Assembly (NCBI RefSeq): GCF_014154935.1 | Contig: NZ_JACEHH010000067.1 | Span: 1 to 37,178 of the forward strand | DNA length: 37,178 nt | DNA from: Stieleria mannarensis | GTDB lineage: Bacteria; Planctomycetota; Planctomycetia; Pirellulales; Pirellulaceae | Direction: 5' to 3' | Shown here: positions 1-8,257 of the stretch, one piece after another | How positions within the stretch are numbered: the stretch's first letter is position 1 | Layout: each line of letters begins with the position of its first letter | Program-made: the position numbers and the translations under genes | Notes under the pieces: generated by a model | Seen by the model: only the letters and a program-made list of their open reading frames with translations | Told to the model about the DNA's origin: nothing | Database searches by the model: none

Positions 1-391
1 AATGGATGCCACTAAATTCCTGGAAGAACCCGCAGATTCGCTGGGAAAAGTTTTCCACCACAGCGAGAGGAATCCGTTTTCTGGCGACGTTGTAGGCCGA
101 GTTGTTTTCGGAAAGGCGTTTTTCTTGAACCCTCCGATTGTCGGGTAAGGTATCCGTATGATTTTTGAGCAAATCTGCGACGGCGTCGCTTAGTGAGATG
201 CCTCCTTCGAGCCGTTGTAAAATGAGTAGCCAGAGGGTCAGGGCCTGCGTATAGACCATCCGTGCGTTGGCACAATCGTGGTCCTCAAAGACCCGTTGCA
301 GTTTGGGTAATTCGAGAAGCTCAGCCAGCAACGCTTTGGCTCTGCTGAAACGAGTCTCTTCATTGGCACCAAGTGTCGCCGGGTCGACCAT
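1..391 (-). CDS. IS4-type transposase, N-terminal part (cut by window edge)
   Basis: The frame opens with ATG at 391, just after an in-frame TGA, and stays open for 130 codons to the left edge, so the C-terminal part is not visible. The N-terminus is charged and helical (EETRFSRAKALLAELL), followed by a block containing QALTLWLLILQRL and EGGISLSDAVADLL. This style is typical of the N-terminal domain of IS4-like DDE transposases common in planctomycetes. The DDE catalytic residues would lie beyond the edge and cannot be checked. The element's right terminal inverted repeat was not identified; the palindrome GTAAGCTTAC at 421-430 lies just outside the gene. The family call rests on overall resemblance and is moderately secure. 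Confidence 0.6.
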   Translation of the reverse strand, partial: MVDPATLGANEETRFSRAKALLAELLELPKLQRVFEDHDCANARMVYTQALTLWLLILQRLEGGISLSDAVADLLKNHTDTLPDNRRVQEKRLSENNSAYNVARKRIPLAVVENFSQRICGFFQEFSGIH

Positions 392-595
392 CGCGATTCT
401 CTGTCAGGAAGGCAGTAAGTGTAAGCTTACGCGCCACCCGATAGAGTCCAAAATCGGTGTCATTGGGCTATCGGCTACGGCTCAGTTTGGGATTGAAAGT
501 AGGTGGCATTAAGCGCCAGCCACGGGCCTCGAAGGGTGACGCTGGCACCGCTAGGGCCGCGGCTAGCGCCGTCGGCTCACTCAATCGACAGCCCG
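392..595. other. Intergenic with repeat DNA, possible right end of insertion sequence
   Basis: No gene is visible. The left half should contain the end of the IS4-like element. The right half contains GGCTCAGTTTG followed by a GAAAG-type tail near 479-505, and a rev-oriented copy of the GCGCTAGCC repeat at 554-579. The same two components occur together at 1754-1800. Confidence 0.5.
554..579 (-). repeat. GCGCTAGCC-type dispersed repeat, copy 1
   Basis: On the minus strand this reads TGAGCCGACGGCGCTAGCC followed by a GC-rich tail. It matches the copies at 1705-1730 (plus orientation) and 1754-1780 (minus orientation) with a few mismatches. It lies 17 nt after the stop codon of the minus-strand TIM-barrel gene. 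Confidence 0.7.
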
Positions 596-1597
596 TTACC
601 CCTTGATGTCGGCAAAGCCGCGCAGATCGTAGGGGATATCGACGTAATCGAGCACGCGGCAAAGTCCCCGCAAGGCGACGCCGAATCCGTCGGGACCGCT
701 GAACCCACCGAATTGGCCGCCGCCTTTGACGTGCGGTTCCAGATCCAAGAAGACGCCGTCGGCGCCGCGTTTGACCGCCCGCTGATGCAGCTCGGGCAAA
801 AAGTCTTTCAAATCGCGGAAGATCGCTTCGTGGCCGCTGTCCCCGCGATCGGCCGGAACGAAATTGTCCAAACTGGCTTCGTCGACGTGTTCGATGCGGC
901 CCGAGGGCGACGGATCGTGGTAATCCTTGACGTGCATCCAGCCCATGCTGTCCTTCATCGCCAGGTACTGGGCATAGGTCTCATCGGCGGAAAAACCTTG
1001 GGTGACGATATTGGCGGCGTCAAAAATCGTCAGCATCGCCGGATGATTGACTTTGGCGGCGATGGTTTGCAACAGCGTCCCCGTCTGTCCGACCAAATTG
1101 GCCTCGACTTCCAAACCGAACGTCAGACCGCGTTTGTCGCACGCTTCGGCGATTTGTCCCAGCTGGTCGGCAACCTGATCGACATGGTCCTCCGGCGCGG
1201 TGCCTTTGGGATGATAGAACGCGAAGCCGCGAATCAGTTTTGCACCGAAGGCTTCGGCGCGGTCGCAGGCAATTTGGACGTCTTCGGCCAAGTACTTGTC
1301 GAACGGGATGAATTTGTTTGCGGTGCCGTCGTCGACATCCAACAGTTTCACTTTGCCGATCGGCGATCCGATGCTGCTGACCTTCAACCCGTAATCGGAT
1401 TGCATTTTCACCAGATGGTTGATCTCCGCATCGCTCAGTGCCATCACGTTTTTGATGCCCTCGCCGGCGTCGACAAAACGGATCGAATAGTAGCGCAACC
1501 CCAGGGCGGCAAACGCGGAGTATTGTTGGACCGCGAGTTTTTCGTTGGCGGCTTCGTCGGCAAAGCCACTCAAAAGGACGGGGATGGAATCAGACAT
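596..1597 (-). CDS. Sugar phosphate isomerase/epimerase-like TIM-barrel protein
   Basis: This is a 333-residue protein of the xylose-isomerase-like TIM-barrel superfamily (AP endonuclease family 2 fold). Such enzymes isomerise or epimerise sugars using a divalent metal. Visible landmarks are the N-terminal strand around LLSGFADEAA, GLEVEANLVGQ (a likely metal-ligand Glu), the ANIVTQGF loop, and WMHVKDYHD, which supplies His and Asp. No signal peptide is present, so it is probably cytoplasmic. The frame also offers a TTG one codon upstream at 1600; I chose the ATG at 1597. It stands alone, with repeat DNA on both sides, and the neighbours do not indicate a substrate. The superfamily call is firm; the exact reaction is unknown. 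Confidence 0.8.
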   Translation of the reverse strand: MSDSIPVLLSGFADEAANEKLAVQQYSAFAALGLRYYSIRFVDAGEGIKNVMALSDAEINHLVKMQSDYGLKVSSIGSPIGKVKLLDVDDGTANKFIPFDKYLAEDVQIACDRAEAFGAKLIRGFAFYHPKGTAPEDHVDQVADQLGQIAEACDKRGLTFGLEVEANLVGQTGTLLQTIAAKVNHPAMLTIFDAANIVTQGFSADETYAQYLAMKDSMGWMHVKDYHDPSPSGRIEHVDEASLDNFVPADRGDSGHEAIFRDLKDFLPELHQRAVKRGADGVFLDLEPHVKGGGQFGGFSGPDGFGVALRGLCRVLDYVDIPYDLRGFADIKG

Positions 1598-1704
1598 CAA
1601 ATCAAAAACCTGGGGTTGGGGGAATGTTGTGGTGGTCGCTTGATTTCATCGGAGTGCAGATGGGATCAGGCGTCTGGCGCGAGCCTACGGGGCACCAACT
1701 TTAT

Positions 1705-1780
1705 GAACCGACGGCGCTAGCCGCGTGCCTTGGATTGCCCTTCGAGACTTGTAAGGCCCGAGGCTAGCGCCGACGGCTCA
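1705..1780. repeat. Inverted pair of GCGCTAGCC-type repeats
   Basis: A plus-oriented unit (1705-1730, core ACCGACGGCGCTAGCCGCG) and a minus-oriented unit (1754-1780, core GGCTAGCGCCGACGGCTCA) face each other across 23 nt. Together they form a bipartite palindrome between the start of the TIM-barrel gene and the end of queF. The right unit is followed by GTTTGTGATCGAAAGCAGG, a tail closely matching that at 484-505. Confidence 0.75.
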
Positions 1781-1852
1781 GTTTGTGATCGAAAGCAGGG
1801 GGTATTGGGCTCGCGCCAGCGGGCTGATTGAATCAATAGGCCATTGACCCGG

Positions 1853-2221
1853 CTACGTCTGGGGCGATGGATACTCGACAATGATATTGCTGTGTAGGCC
1901 CCCTCGGGGCGTCCACTGGCTCTCCACGGTCGCACTTTTTGGCTGTACAACGGCCAAAAAGTCATCCATGATGCGGTTCGTCACCGCTTCGTAGAACATG
2001 CCTTCGTTGCGAAATCGCTGCAGGTACATTTTCAAACTCTTCAGTTCCACGCACAATTTGTCCGGAACGTAGGTGAAAATGATTTTCCCGTAATCCGGCT
2101 GACCGGTCTTGGGACACACCGACGTGAATTCCGGGCAATGGTGCACGATCTTAAAGTCTCGCGACGTGTTGGGGTTGTCGAACACTTCCAAGATGTCGCT
2201 AAATTTCTCTGATTCACTCAA
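1853..2221 (-). CDS. queF: NADPH-dependent 7-cyano-7-deazaguanine reductase QueF
   Basis: QueF reduces the nitrile preQ0 to the amine preQ1 with NADPH, the last tRNA-independent step of queuosine synthesis, in the cytoplasm. The 122-residue protein shows EFTSVCPKTGQPD, giving the covalent-thioimide Cys36 and the Asp43 seven residues later, as in the short (YkvM-type) QueF class. The family's substrate-binding segment follows as VELKSLKMYL, then RGGLHSNI near the C-terminus. A longer frame starts at 2299, but it would run into queE. A TTG at 2221 is preceded by AAGGGAG at 2231-2237 with 9 nt spacing, so I chose it. The gene is divergent from queE, the earlier pathway enzyme. Confidence 0.93.
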   Translation of the reverse strand: MSESEKFSDILEVFDNPNTSRDFKIVHHCPEFTSVCPKTGQPDYGKIIFTYVPDKLCVELKSLKMYLQRFRNEGMFYEAVTNRIMDDFLAVVQPKSATVESQWTPRGGLHSNIIVEYPSPQT

Positions 2222-2230
2222 CGCAAATTT

Positions 2231-2237
2231 CTCCCTT
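2231..2237 (-). promoter_or_regulatory. Shine-Dalgarno AAGGGAG fixing the TTG start of queF
   Basis: The minus strand reads AAGGGAG here, nine bases before the TTG at 2221. It overlaps the TTG at 2236-2238 that appears to start queE on the other strand, so the translation start regions of the two genes physically overlap. Confidence 0.7.
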
Positions 2238-2985
2238 GGGTAAACCACAATTTTCGCACGCAACGGCCGAATCCACCAGGGGACCGGATCACGCCCCACT
2301 GCTGGTCAGTGAAACCTTTACCAGCCGTCAGGGCGAGGGCCGGTTGACGGGGACGGACAGTTTTTTCATTCGCACCAGCGGCTGCAACCTGCGTTGCTGG
2401 TTCTGCGACACCCCCTATGCGTCTTGGAATCCGTCGGGAGACCGCCAGAGCGTCGAATCGCTGGTCGACGCGGCTCGGCACAGCGGTGCGGGCCACGTCG
2501 TGCTGACCGGCGGCGAACCGCTGCTGTCACCGGCGGTCAGCGAACTTTCTCGATCGCTGATGGACGCCGGGTTTCATTTGACGATCGAAACCGCCGGGAC
2601 GATCGACAAACCGATCCCCTGCGACCTGCTTTCGCTGAGCCCCAAACTGGCCGACAGCACGCCGGATCCGGAGCAGCATCCGCGCTGGAGTCGGCTTCAC
2701 GAGCAGCGACGGATGCCGATTGCGACGATGCGCAACCTGATCGATGCCGCACTCGCCTATCAGGTCAAATTTGTCGTCGGCGATCGATCACAATTTGGGG
2801 AAATCCGGCAAGTCGTCGACTCACTGGGCGTCGCCAACGAGGACGTCTACATCATGCCGCAAGGCGTGACCACCGCGGCGATGGACGCGGCGATCGAGTG
2901 GCTGCGTCCGCTGGCCGAGGCAGCCGGCTATCAGTATTGCGACCGCATGCAAATCCGCTGGTTCGGAAATCGCCGCGGGACGTGA
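2236..2985 (+). CDS. queE: 7-carboxy-7-deazaguanine synthase QueE (radical SAM)
   Basis: QueE converts 6-carboxytetrahydropterin to 7-carboxy-7-deazaguanine by radical-SAM ring contraction, feeding preQ0 and queuosine formation. The protein has the family opening VSETFTSRQGEG, the cluster motif CNLRCWFC (Cys50, Cys54, Cys57; CX3CX2C), and LTGGEPLL, the SAM-binding GGE motif. Its 249 residues are normal for the family. The only plausible initiator between the upstream in-frame TAA (2200) and the conserved region is TTG at 2236. It has no Shine-Dalgarno sequence, so the start or a leaderless mode is uncertain. Only queF of the pathway is adjacent; queC and queD are not in this window. Confidence 0.92.
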   Translation: MGKPQFSHATAESTRGPDHAPLLVSETFTSRQGEGRLTGTDSFFIRTSGCNLRCWFCDTPYASWNPSGDRQSVESLVDAARHSGAGHVVLTGGEPLLSPAVSELSRSLMDAGFHLTIETAGTIDKPIPCDLLSLSPKLADSTPDPEQHPRWSRLHEQRRMPIATMRNLIDAALAYQVKFVVGDRSQFGEIRQVVDSLGVANEDVYIMPQGVTTAAMDAAIEWLRPLAEAAGYQYCDRMQIRWFGNRRGT

Positions 2986-3008
2986 GACGGGTCGCTCGTC
3001 GTCCAAGC

Positions 3009-3070
3009 GTAGCTCCCTTCGCCAGAAGGTGGTCCACACAGCTGCGCCACGCTCTGGCGAGCGTCGCTAC
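3009..3070. repeat. Paired hairpin module (24-14-24), inverted units
   Basis: Unit A (3009-3032) and unit B (3047-3070) are inverted copies separated by 14 nt. On the minus strand, unit A has core CCTTC-TGGC-GAAGG. On the plus strand, unit B has core CGCTC-TGGC-GAGCG. Each is a hairpin with the same TGGC loop and each ends in GCTAC. The module lies between convergent queE (stop 23 nt to the left) and the oxidoreductase (stop 35 nt to the right). It may act at both 3' ends, but it has no U-tract typical of intrinsic terminators. Confidence 0.8.
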
Positions 3071-3105
3071 ATCAAGGTAGATCTCAAACGCCTGCGGCGA
3101 TTGCC

Positions 3106-4608
3106 TTAAACCGCGTCGGCCGAGGGCACTTCGTAACCCGGGTTGTTGGCGTCTTTGACCAACACGTTGGCTTCGTCGGCGCGCTCGCCTTCGAATCGTT
3201 CCGTGTCGGCGTTGAAGGTCAACATCGGGCCGAGTTGGTACTTCGCGTCGCTACCGGAAATCCCGACGCCCTCGGACATCACCTTGTGCAATCGTCCGAA
3301 GTGCTCGATCGCATCTTCATTGCCTCCGAAATCGCTGGCCGTTTCGCTGAACGGAACCTCCGTTCCCAAACGGTAGGAGTTGTTCATGATGTGGCCGAGG
3401 ACGCAACCGTAATGGGCGTCCATCACATTGCCGTTGGCCATCGACGGATCCCCGGCACGCACCGCGGCGATGAACGCGTTCCAGTTTCCGCCCGGTGTGA
3501 CGTGACCCTGGTCCAACTTCAACGGCTCGGCCTTTGACGCCCCCGGTCGCAGAATCTTGTAATTGCCTTCGCCGGTGATAACGCTTCCGTCTTCCAGGTA
3601 GTATTCGTTGTAGACCTGACGCTCGTAACCTTCGTAATTGACGTTTCGAACGTTAAAGAAAACCATTTGGCCATTGGGGTATTCGGCCATCGCGAACATC
3701 GTGTTGGGCGTAACCCCCTGGTCGTCCCATTGGAACCGGCTGCCGATGGCCATCGTCCGCGTGGGATGGGTCTGGTCGTCGTCGATGGCCCAACGCGCGA
3801 CGTCCAACTGGTGTGTCCCTTGGTTATTCAGGTCTCCGTTACCGGTTTCCCAGAACCAGTGCCAATCGTAGGGCACGTAGTTGGCGTGGTAGTGGTCGAT
3901 CACCGCGGGGCCTTTCCAGTGTTCCCAGTTCAGGTCGGCCGGCGGATCGCTGATCGGTTCGTGACCGATTCCGTTGCGTGGTTTGCAGCAGTAACCGTAG
4001 GCGATTTTCAATCGGGGCAGCTTGCCGGATTTCAACGCTTCGTGCAGTCCCGCGACGCCGGCGTTGCTGCGTCGTTGGGTGCCGTGTTGGATCACGACGC
4101 CGTACTTTTTCTGGGCCTCGACGACGATGCGTCCTTCGGCGATGTCGTGACTCATCGGTTTTTCCACGTAAACGTGTTTTCCGGCCTGGGCGCCCCAGAT
4201 CGTCATCAACGAATGCCAGTGGTTGGGCGTCGCGATTGAAATCGCGTCGACGGTCGGATCATCCAGCGCCCGGCGAATATCGCCGACACCGCGTGTGGTC
4301 AGTTTCCCCTCGGCCCGCTTGGCCAAACTGTCCATCCGTTTGGCAAGCACCTTGCCCGCCGGATCGGCGACGTAGGCCAGTTCGACGTTGGGGGCTTTGG
4401 CCCAACCGGCGATGTGGGCTTGTCCGCGGCCGTTCAGTCCTGCGACGGCGATGCGGACGCGGTCGTTGGCGCCGTCAATCGCCCCGCTCGCTTTGGTTCC
4501 GGTAATCAGAAAACTGCTGCCAGCTAAAAAACTGCCTCCGGCTGCGGCCGAACCCGCCTTTTTGAGAAAGCTGCGGCGGGAACTTTCGTTGGGAATCGAA
4601 TCGGTCAT
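3106..4608 (-). CDS. Tat-exported Gfo/Idh/MocA family oxidoreductase
   Basis: This is a 500-residue NAD(P)-dependent dehydrogenase-like protein acting on a sugar or similar polyol; the substrate is not identifiable. The N-terminus has a twin-arginine signal, SSRRSFLKKAG, then a small-residue hydrophobic stretch to about residue 42, so it is exported folded. The Rossmann domain follows, with VAGLNGRGQAH as the nucleotide-binding loop. EKP at 149-151 carries the family's catalytic Lys. The C-terminal substrate domain contains GDLNNQGTHQLDVARW with the conserved His. It starts at ATG 4608 and is divergent from the secreted protein at 4842. Many paralogues are typical of planctomycetes; another lies at 25048-26334. 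Confidence 0.88.
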   Translation of the reverse strand: MTDSIPNESSRRSFLKKAGSAAAGGSFLAGSSFLITGTKASGAIDGANDRVRIAVAGLNGRGQAHIAGWAKAPNVELAYVADPAGKVLAKRMDSLAKRAEGKLTTRGVGDIRRALDDPTVDAISIATPNHWHSLMTIWGAQAGKHVYVEKPMSHDIAEGRIVVEAQKKYGVVIQHGTQRRSNAGVAGLHEALKSGKLPRLKIAYGYCCKPRNGIGHEPISDPPADLNWEHWKGPAVIDHYHANYVPYDWHWFWETGNGDLNNQGTHQLDVARWAIDDDQTHPTRTMAIGSRFQWDDQGVTPNTMFAMAEYPNGQMVFFNVRNVNYEGYERQVYNEYYLEDGSVITGEGNYKILRPGASKAEPLKLDQGHVTPGGNWNAFIAAVRAGDPSMANGNVMDAHYGCVLGHIMNNSYRLGTEVPFSETASDFGGNEDAIEHFGRLHKVMSEGVGISGSDAKYQLGPMLTFNADTERFEGERADEANVLVKDANNPGYEVPSADAV

Positions 4609-4841
4609 GACAATCTTGCCTTCTCGTTCTCAGGTGGGGTGGTTGCGGGGGGGGAGCACGGACGCTTATGCGGCCCGACGCCATATTAACAGCTTCCGAG
4701 GGTGCTTATGTGGGTTTTGAGGCACAAATTCGGAGGTAGACTGGTTAGATCGGCGACGTCACGCTTGGAGTGCAGCCGAAATTTCCGCGATGCCGTCAGC
4801 CGATATCGCGGTGAACCCTTTCTCGACTGGGATCTCCCGAG

Positions 4842-5798
4842 ATGATTGACCTGGCCCATAGAACTCCGACTGCCGTCCCGCCGTTTTCTCTGCGACCGTT
4901 GGTGCTGGCGGTCGCGGCCTTGCTGTCCGTTTTGTTGCCCGGGGAACACGCCGATGCGCAGTATTTCCGAGGCTATCGCGGCTTTCGCGGCCCCGTCGTC
5001 GTCGCGCCCCCATTTGTCGGGCCGTACTATCGCGGTGCATGGTCGGTCCCACCGGTCATCGTCGGGCCACCGAGCAGCGTGCGCGTGCAGACTCCGTTTT
5101 TCTCGCTAAATCTGGGCGCCGGCCCGGTCGTTGCGTCGCCTTACTTGGATTACCACTACCGCTATGAAGCGTATCGACCACGTTACGGCTACGGTCCTTC
5201 GTACGAGTTCGGTTATTCGGCGCCGCTGTCCAGTGTGCCGCCCTATCGCGGCATGACTCCCGCCGATGACACGACGGGCCGTTACGAAAGTTACCGATCC
5301 GAAGGTCTGTATCGATCCGGAAGCGGAGGCGGGATCCCGGACCTGACACCACCGGTCGATTTTTCGCTTCCGGCGCTTCGCAACGCTGCCCGGCGACTCT
5401 ACCAAACCCTGGCCCGACGACCGGACGACGGCGAGGTGTGGCTGGAATACCTGCAACCCGATCGCATCGTGGCCGCCGCTGATTCGGGACAGTTGTCGCC
5501 TTCGATCCAAGAGCTTTACACGCGGTTTCAAGGCGTGACGATGAACCCCGACCTGATGGTGATCACGCAGATCGATGGGTTTCGACAAACGTTCCAATTG
5601 CTCGGCGCCTGGATCGAAGACGCCAAAGAATCGCCCGAGACCGCACCATCCCAGCCTGACCAGACTGCGCCGGCCGCAACAGCGCCGACTGCTGAGTCCC
5701 CAAGCACGACGCCGGGCACCGAGCCAATGTTGCCGACGCCCCCGCCGATCCCACAAGAAGTCTTGCCCGCCCCCAGTGGACAGATCGAAGACCTTTAG
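4842..5798 (+). CDS. Secreted Tyr/Pro-rich protein of unknown function
   Basis: I do not recognise a family. The 318-residue product begins with a signal peptide whose hydrophobic core LVLAVAALLSVLLPG ends near ADAQ. Residues about 40-150 are rich in Tyr, Pro, Gly and Arg (FRGYRGFRGP, then repeated YR/RY dipeptides). A helical segment around 175-265 follows (LPALRNAARRLYQTLARRPDDGEVWLEYL). The last 50 residues are Pro/Thr/Ala-rich and probably disordered. It ends 2 nt before the glycosyltransferase start, so the two are likely one transcript. A cell-envelope role is plausible but inferred only from the signal peptide. Confidence 0.75.
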   Translation: MIDLAHRTPTAVPPFSLRPLVLAVAALLSVLLPGEHADAQYFRGYRGFRGPVVVAPPFVGPYYRGAWSVPPVIVGPPSSVRVQTPFFSLNLGAGPVVASPYLDYHYRYEAYRPRYGYGPSYEFGYSAPLSSVPPYRGMTPADDTTGRYESYRSEGLYRSGSGGGIPDLTPPVDFSLPALRNAARRLYQTLARRPDDGEVWLEYLQPDRIVAAADSGQLSPSIQELYTRFQGVTMNPDLMVITQIDGFRQTFQLLGAWIEDAKESPETAPSQPDQTAPAATAPTAESPSTTPGTEPMLPTPPPIPQEVLPAPSGQIEDL

Positions 5799-5800
5799 GC

Positions 5801-6925
5801 ATGTCGCGTGATGACGGGGAACGATCGCGTCTATCCATCGCCTGTTTCATCCATTCGTTGAACGGCGGAGGCGCCGAACGAGTGATGGCCGGTTTGGTCT
5901 CGCGTCTGACCCGCCGTGGGCACGCTGTCACATTGGTCACGCTGGACGATGCGAAATCGGATCGGCACACCGTCGATCCGGATGTCGTCCGCATTCCGCT
6001 GGGTCTGTCGTCTGATGCCCAAGGCTGGTGTGCCAAGTCGCGTCAAGTTCGCTGGCGTCTGCGAGCGATACGCGACGCCGCGGATCAGATCTCGCCTGAT
6101 GTGATCTTGTCGTTTTGTGATCGCAATAACATCGATGTCTTGTTGGCGACCGGCCGATCGAGTCGTCCGGTGGTGGTCTGCGAACGCAGCGATCCGGCGC
6201 GACAATCACTAGGACCGCTGTGGAACACCGTTCGCAAACAGGTCTACCGGCGGGCCGCAACGGTCGTCGCCTTGACCCAAACCTCCGCCGACTATCTGCG
6301 GCCGTATGCGAAATCCGTCGTGGTGATCCCGTCCGCGGTCGACCGGCCACAGCAGACGTCCGAGCGCGAACAAGCGTGCGCCGCCATGCGGATCGCCGGC
6401 GTCGGCCGGTTGGAACCTGAAAAAGGTTTCGACCGACTGTTGCAGGCGTTTGCAACGGCGACTCGCGCGGATTCACAGTGGCGGTTGGTGATCTATGGCG
6501 AAGGGACGATGCGTGACGCATTGACCGCCCAAGCCAACGCGCTGGGAATCGCCGATCGCTTTGAACTACCCGGCTGGACGCGTCCGCTGACCGAACCGCT
6601 GTCGAATGCGACTCTGTTTTGCTTGCCCAGTCGATACGAAGGGTTTCCGTCGGCGCTGTTGGAAGCGATGTCACTGGGCGTGCCTTCGTTGAGCGTCGAT
6701 TGTGAAAGCGGTCCACGCGCGATCATCGACCATGGTCGCAACGGATGGCTGGTCGAATCGTCCGTCGAAGGACTCCGCGACGGAATCTCGCTGATGATTG
6801 ATGACGCCGCCCGACGCGAATCCCTGGGTAAGGCAGGCATTGACATCGTGGATCGTTTCAGCTGGCAGAGGATGGTCGATCAATACGAGCAAACGCTACG
6901 TGACGTGGTACAACGCCCAACTTGA
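5801..6925 (+). CDS. Glycosyltransferase family 4 protein
   Basis: This 374-residue GT-B fold enzyme transfers a sugar from a nucleotide sugar with retention of configuration. The N-terminal domain has the acceptor-side glycine loop NGGGAERV (21-28). The C-terminal domain has GVGRLEPEKGFDRLL (200-214), the domain's first strand and helix. It also has RYEGFPSALLEAM with the EX7E pair Glu280 and Glu288 that binds the donor, and GVPSLSVDCESGP. No signal peptide or membrane segment is seen, so it should act at the cytoplasmic face. It follows the secreted protein by 2 nt. Acceptor and donor are unknown; resemblance to GalNAc-type transferases of polysaccharide synthesis is only general. Confidence 0.88.
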   Translation: MSRDDGERSRLSIACFIHSLNGGGAERVMAGLVSRLTRRGHAVTLVTLDDAKSDRHTVDPDVVRIPLGLSSDAQGWCAKSRQVRWRLRAIRDAADQISPDVILSFCDRNNIDVLLATGRSSRPVVVCERSDPARQSLGPLWNTVRKQVYRRAATVVALTQTSADYLRPYAKSVVVIPSAVDRPQQTSEREQACAAMRIAGVGRLEPEKGFDRLLQAFATATRADSQWRLVIYGEGTMRDALTAQANALGIADRFELPGWTRPLTEPLSNATLFCLPSRYEGFPSALLEAMSLGVPSLSVDCESGPRAIIDHGRNGWLVESSVEGLRDGISLMIDDAARRESLGKAGIDIVDRFSWQRMVDQYEQTLRDVVQRPT

Positions 6926-7120
6926 CGACCCGCAGAGCACATCGGCTGGACCTGTATCCTCAGCACAAATCACGTTGGCGTCGACCGGGACATCGATACG
7001 AAATCCTTTACTTGCGTCACCATTGTTCGGCGTCGCGGACCCAACGCATGGTACGTCCTCTTCGCTCCGTTGCTCCCTGATCAGGTCAGCAAGACTCCTC
7101 TCAATCACGCAAAAAGGCAT
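6896..7120 (-). CDS. Possible small ORF, unrecognised
   Basis: A 74-codon ATG frame begins 9 nt after the stop of the TlpA-like gene, on the same strand, and ends antisense to the last 30 nt of the glycosyltransferase. The product has a plausible composition (KGFRIDVPVDANVICAED) but no recognised domain, signal peptide or strong ribosome site. It could be a small downstream cistron or chance. Confidence 0.25.
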   Translation of the reverse strand: MPFCVIERSLADLIREQRSEEDVPCVGSATPNNGDASKGFRIDVPVDANVICAEDTGPADVLCGSSSWALYHVT

Positions 7121-7129
7121 CTCTTGCGG

Positions 7130-8257
7130 CTAACCTGCCGGTTTGGAGTGAAGTTGCTGTAACATCGCTTCAGCCATCTGCTTCGCCTGTGCGTTGGGTG
7201 CTTCTTTCACCGCCGCTGTGGCGACCGCGATTGCTTTACGGTCATCACCGGCCAACACGAGTAGTCGAACCAGCATCGCTCGCTTCTGTGCTTGCGCCAT
7301 CTGCGTCATCAATGCCGGCATCCCTCGAAGAGACTCTGGATAAGGCGCTGTCTCAAGCCGCCTTGCCGCCAGACCCGCAAGTGACTGGACATCAATGTTC
7401 TTGTTCGGCGCCATCTGAACAAGTATCGACGCGGCGGAAGAGATGCGATGAAATTCATTGGCACTGAGCAATTTACGGATTTCCGACTCGGCATCTGCAT
7501 TGCGACCTGATTCCATCAAAGCTCGAATTCGCAGTGTGCCTAAAATCTGAGTCATGTCCTTGTCGTCGCTGGCAAAACGTTCGATCGCCTTCTCGATCTC
7601 GTTCAACACCAACTGAGGTTCCGTTCCATGCTTTTGTCGCAACATGGACAATCGACGAACCTCGGCCATCAATTGTTGGTTACGACGGAAGGAACGCATG
7701 AATTCTTCGCGGTTCCACGTTCCATCAATCACCTGCTTGAGAGGTTGGTCCATCGCTTGTGGATTTCCCGACCATTCGATCAATCCTGTCTTTCCAACCA
7801 AGAACGCCATCGGCACGCCAACGCTGCTCGACGCCTCCATGTAGTTCCGATAAACGCGTTGATCCGGATCGGTTGCTATCGAGTACACGCTCGTGAGTTG
7901 TCCGTACGTCTTGTCACTGCCGGGAACCGTACGCTCCAAGAACGCCTCGATTTCTTTACGCGTCTCAGTGCTGATACTCACGAGGCGCAGCTTGTCGTAT
8001 CCGTAATGCAATTGAGTGTCCGCAAGATGTGGCATCATCGCGATACAAGGAGGGCACCAAGTTCCCCAGAATTCAATGATGTAAACTTTGCCGTTCTCAA
8101 ACTCTCTGACAGGTTGCAACTCTTCATCATTTGAATGAATCCATTGTTCAATCTCTAACGCAGGTGCCCTGTCACCAACGGTCAACGTCTGCGGCTGTTC
8201 TGCCGAAAGTATCGCGAGCGAGGCGAATAGTTGAACCCAAACAACAAAAAACCGCAT
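7130..8257 (-). CDS. TlpA-like thioredoxin-fold protein with helical C-terminal half
   Basis: This is an exported thiol-disulfide oxidoreductase-like protein of 375 residues. A signal peptide (MRFFVVWVQLFASLAILSA) is followed by a TlpA/ResA-type thioredoxin domain with the redox motif WCPPC at 67-71. The cis-Pro segment is SVGVPMAFLV. From about residue 190 the protein is all helical and repeat-like, perhaps TPR-related, ending in a Gln/Met/Ala-rich stretch. The ATG at 8257 has AAAGGGGA 5 nt upstream (8263-8270), which is better than the TTG 24 nt farther upstream. Hand counts of three 60-base lines gave about 53 percent GC, below the glycosyltransferase gene next to it. The redox partner is unknown. 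Confidence 0.83.
   Translation of the reverse strand: MRFFVVWVQLFASLAILSAEQPQTLTVGDRAPALEIEQWIHSNDEELQPVREFENGKVYIIEFWGTWCPPCIAMMPHLADTQLHYGYDKLRLVSISTETRKEIEAFLERTVPGSDKTYGQLTSVYSIATDPDQRVYRNYMEASSSVGVPMAFLVGKTGLIEWSGNPQAMDQPLKQVIDGTWNREEFMRSFRRNQQLMAEVRRLSMLRQKHGTEPQLVLNEIEKAIERFASDDKDMTQILGTLRIRALMESGRNADAESEIRKLLSANEFHRISSAASILVQMAPNKNIDVQSLAGLAARRLETAPYPESLRGMPALMTQMAQAQKRAMLVRLLVLAGDDRKAIAVATAAVKEAPNAQAKQMAEAMLQQLHSKPAG

Noticed and set aside
503..1720. A 405-codon plus-strand open frame
   Set aside because: It is antisense to the TIM-barrel gene and lacks protein-like domains; high GC produces long antisense frames.
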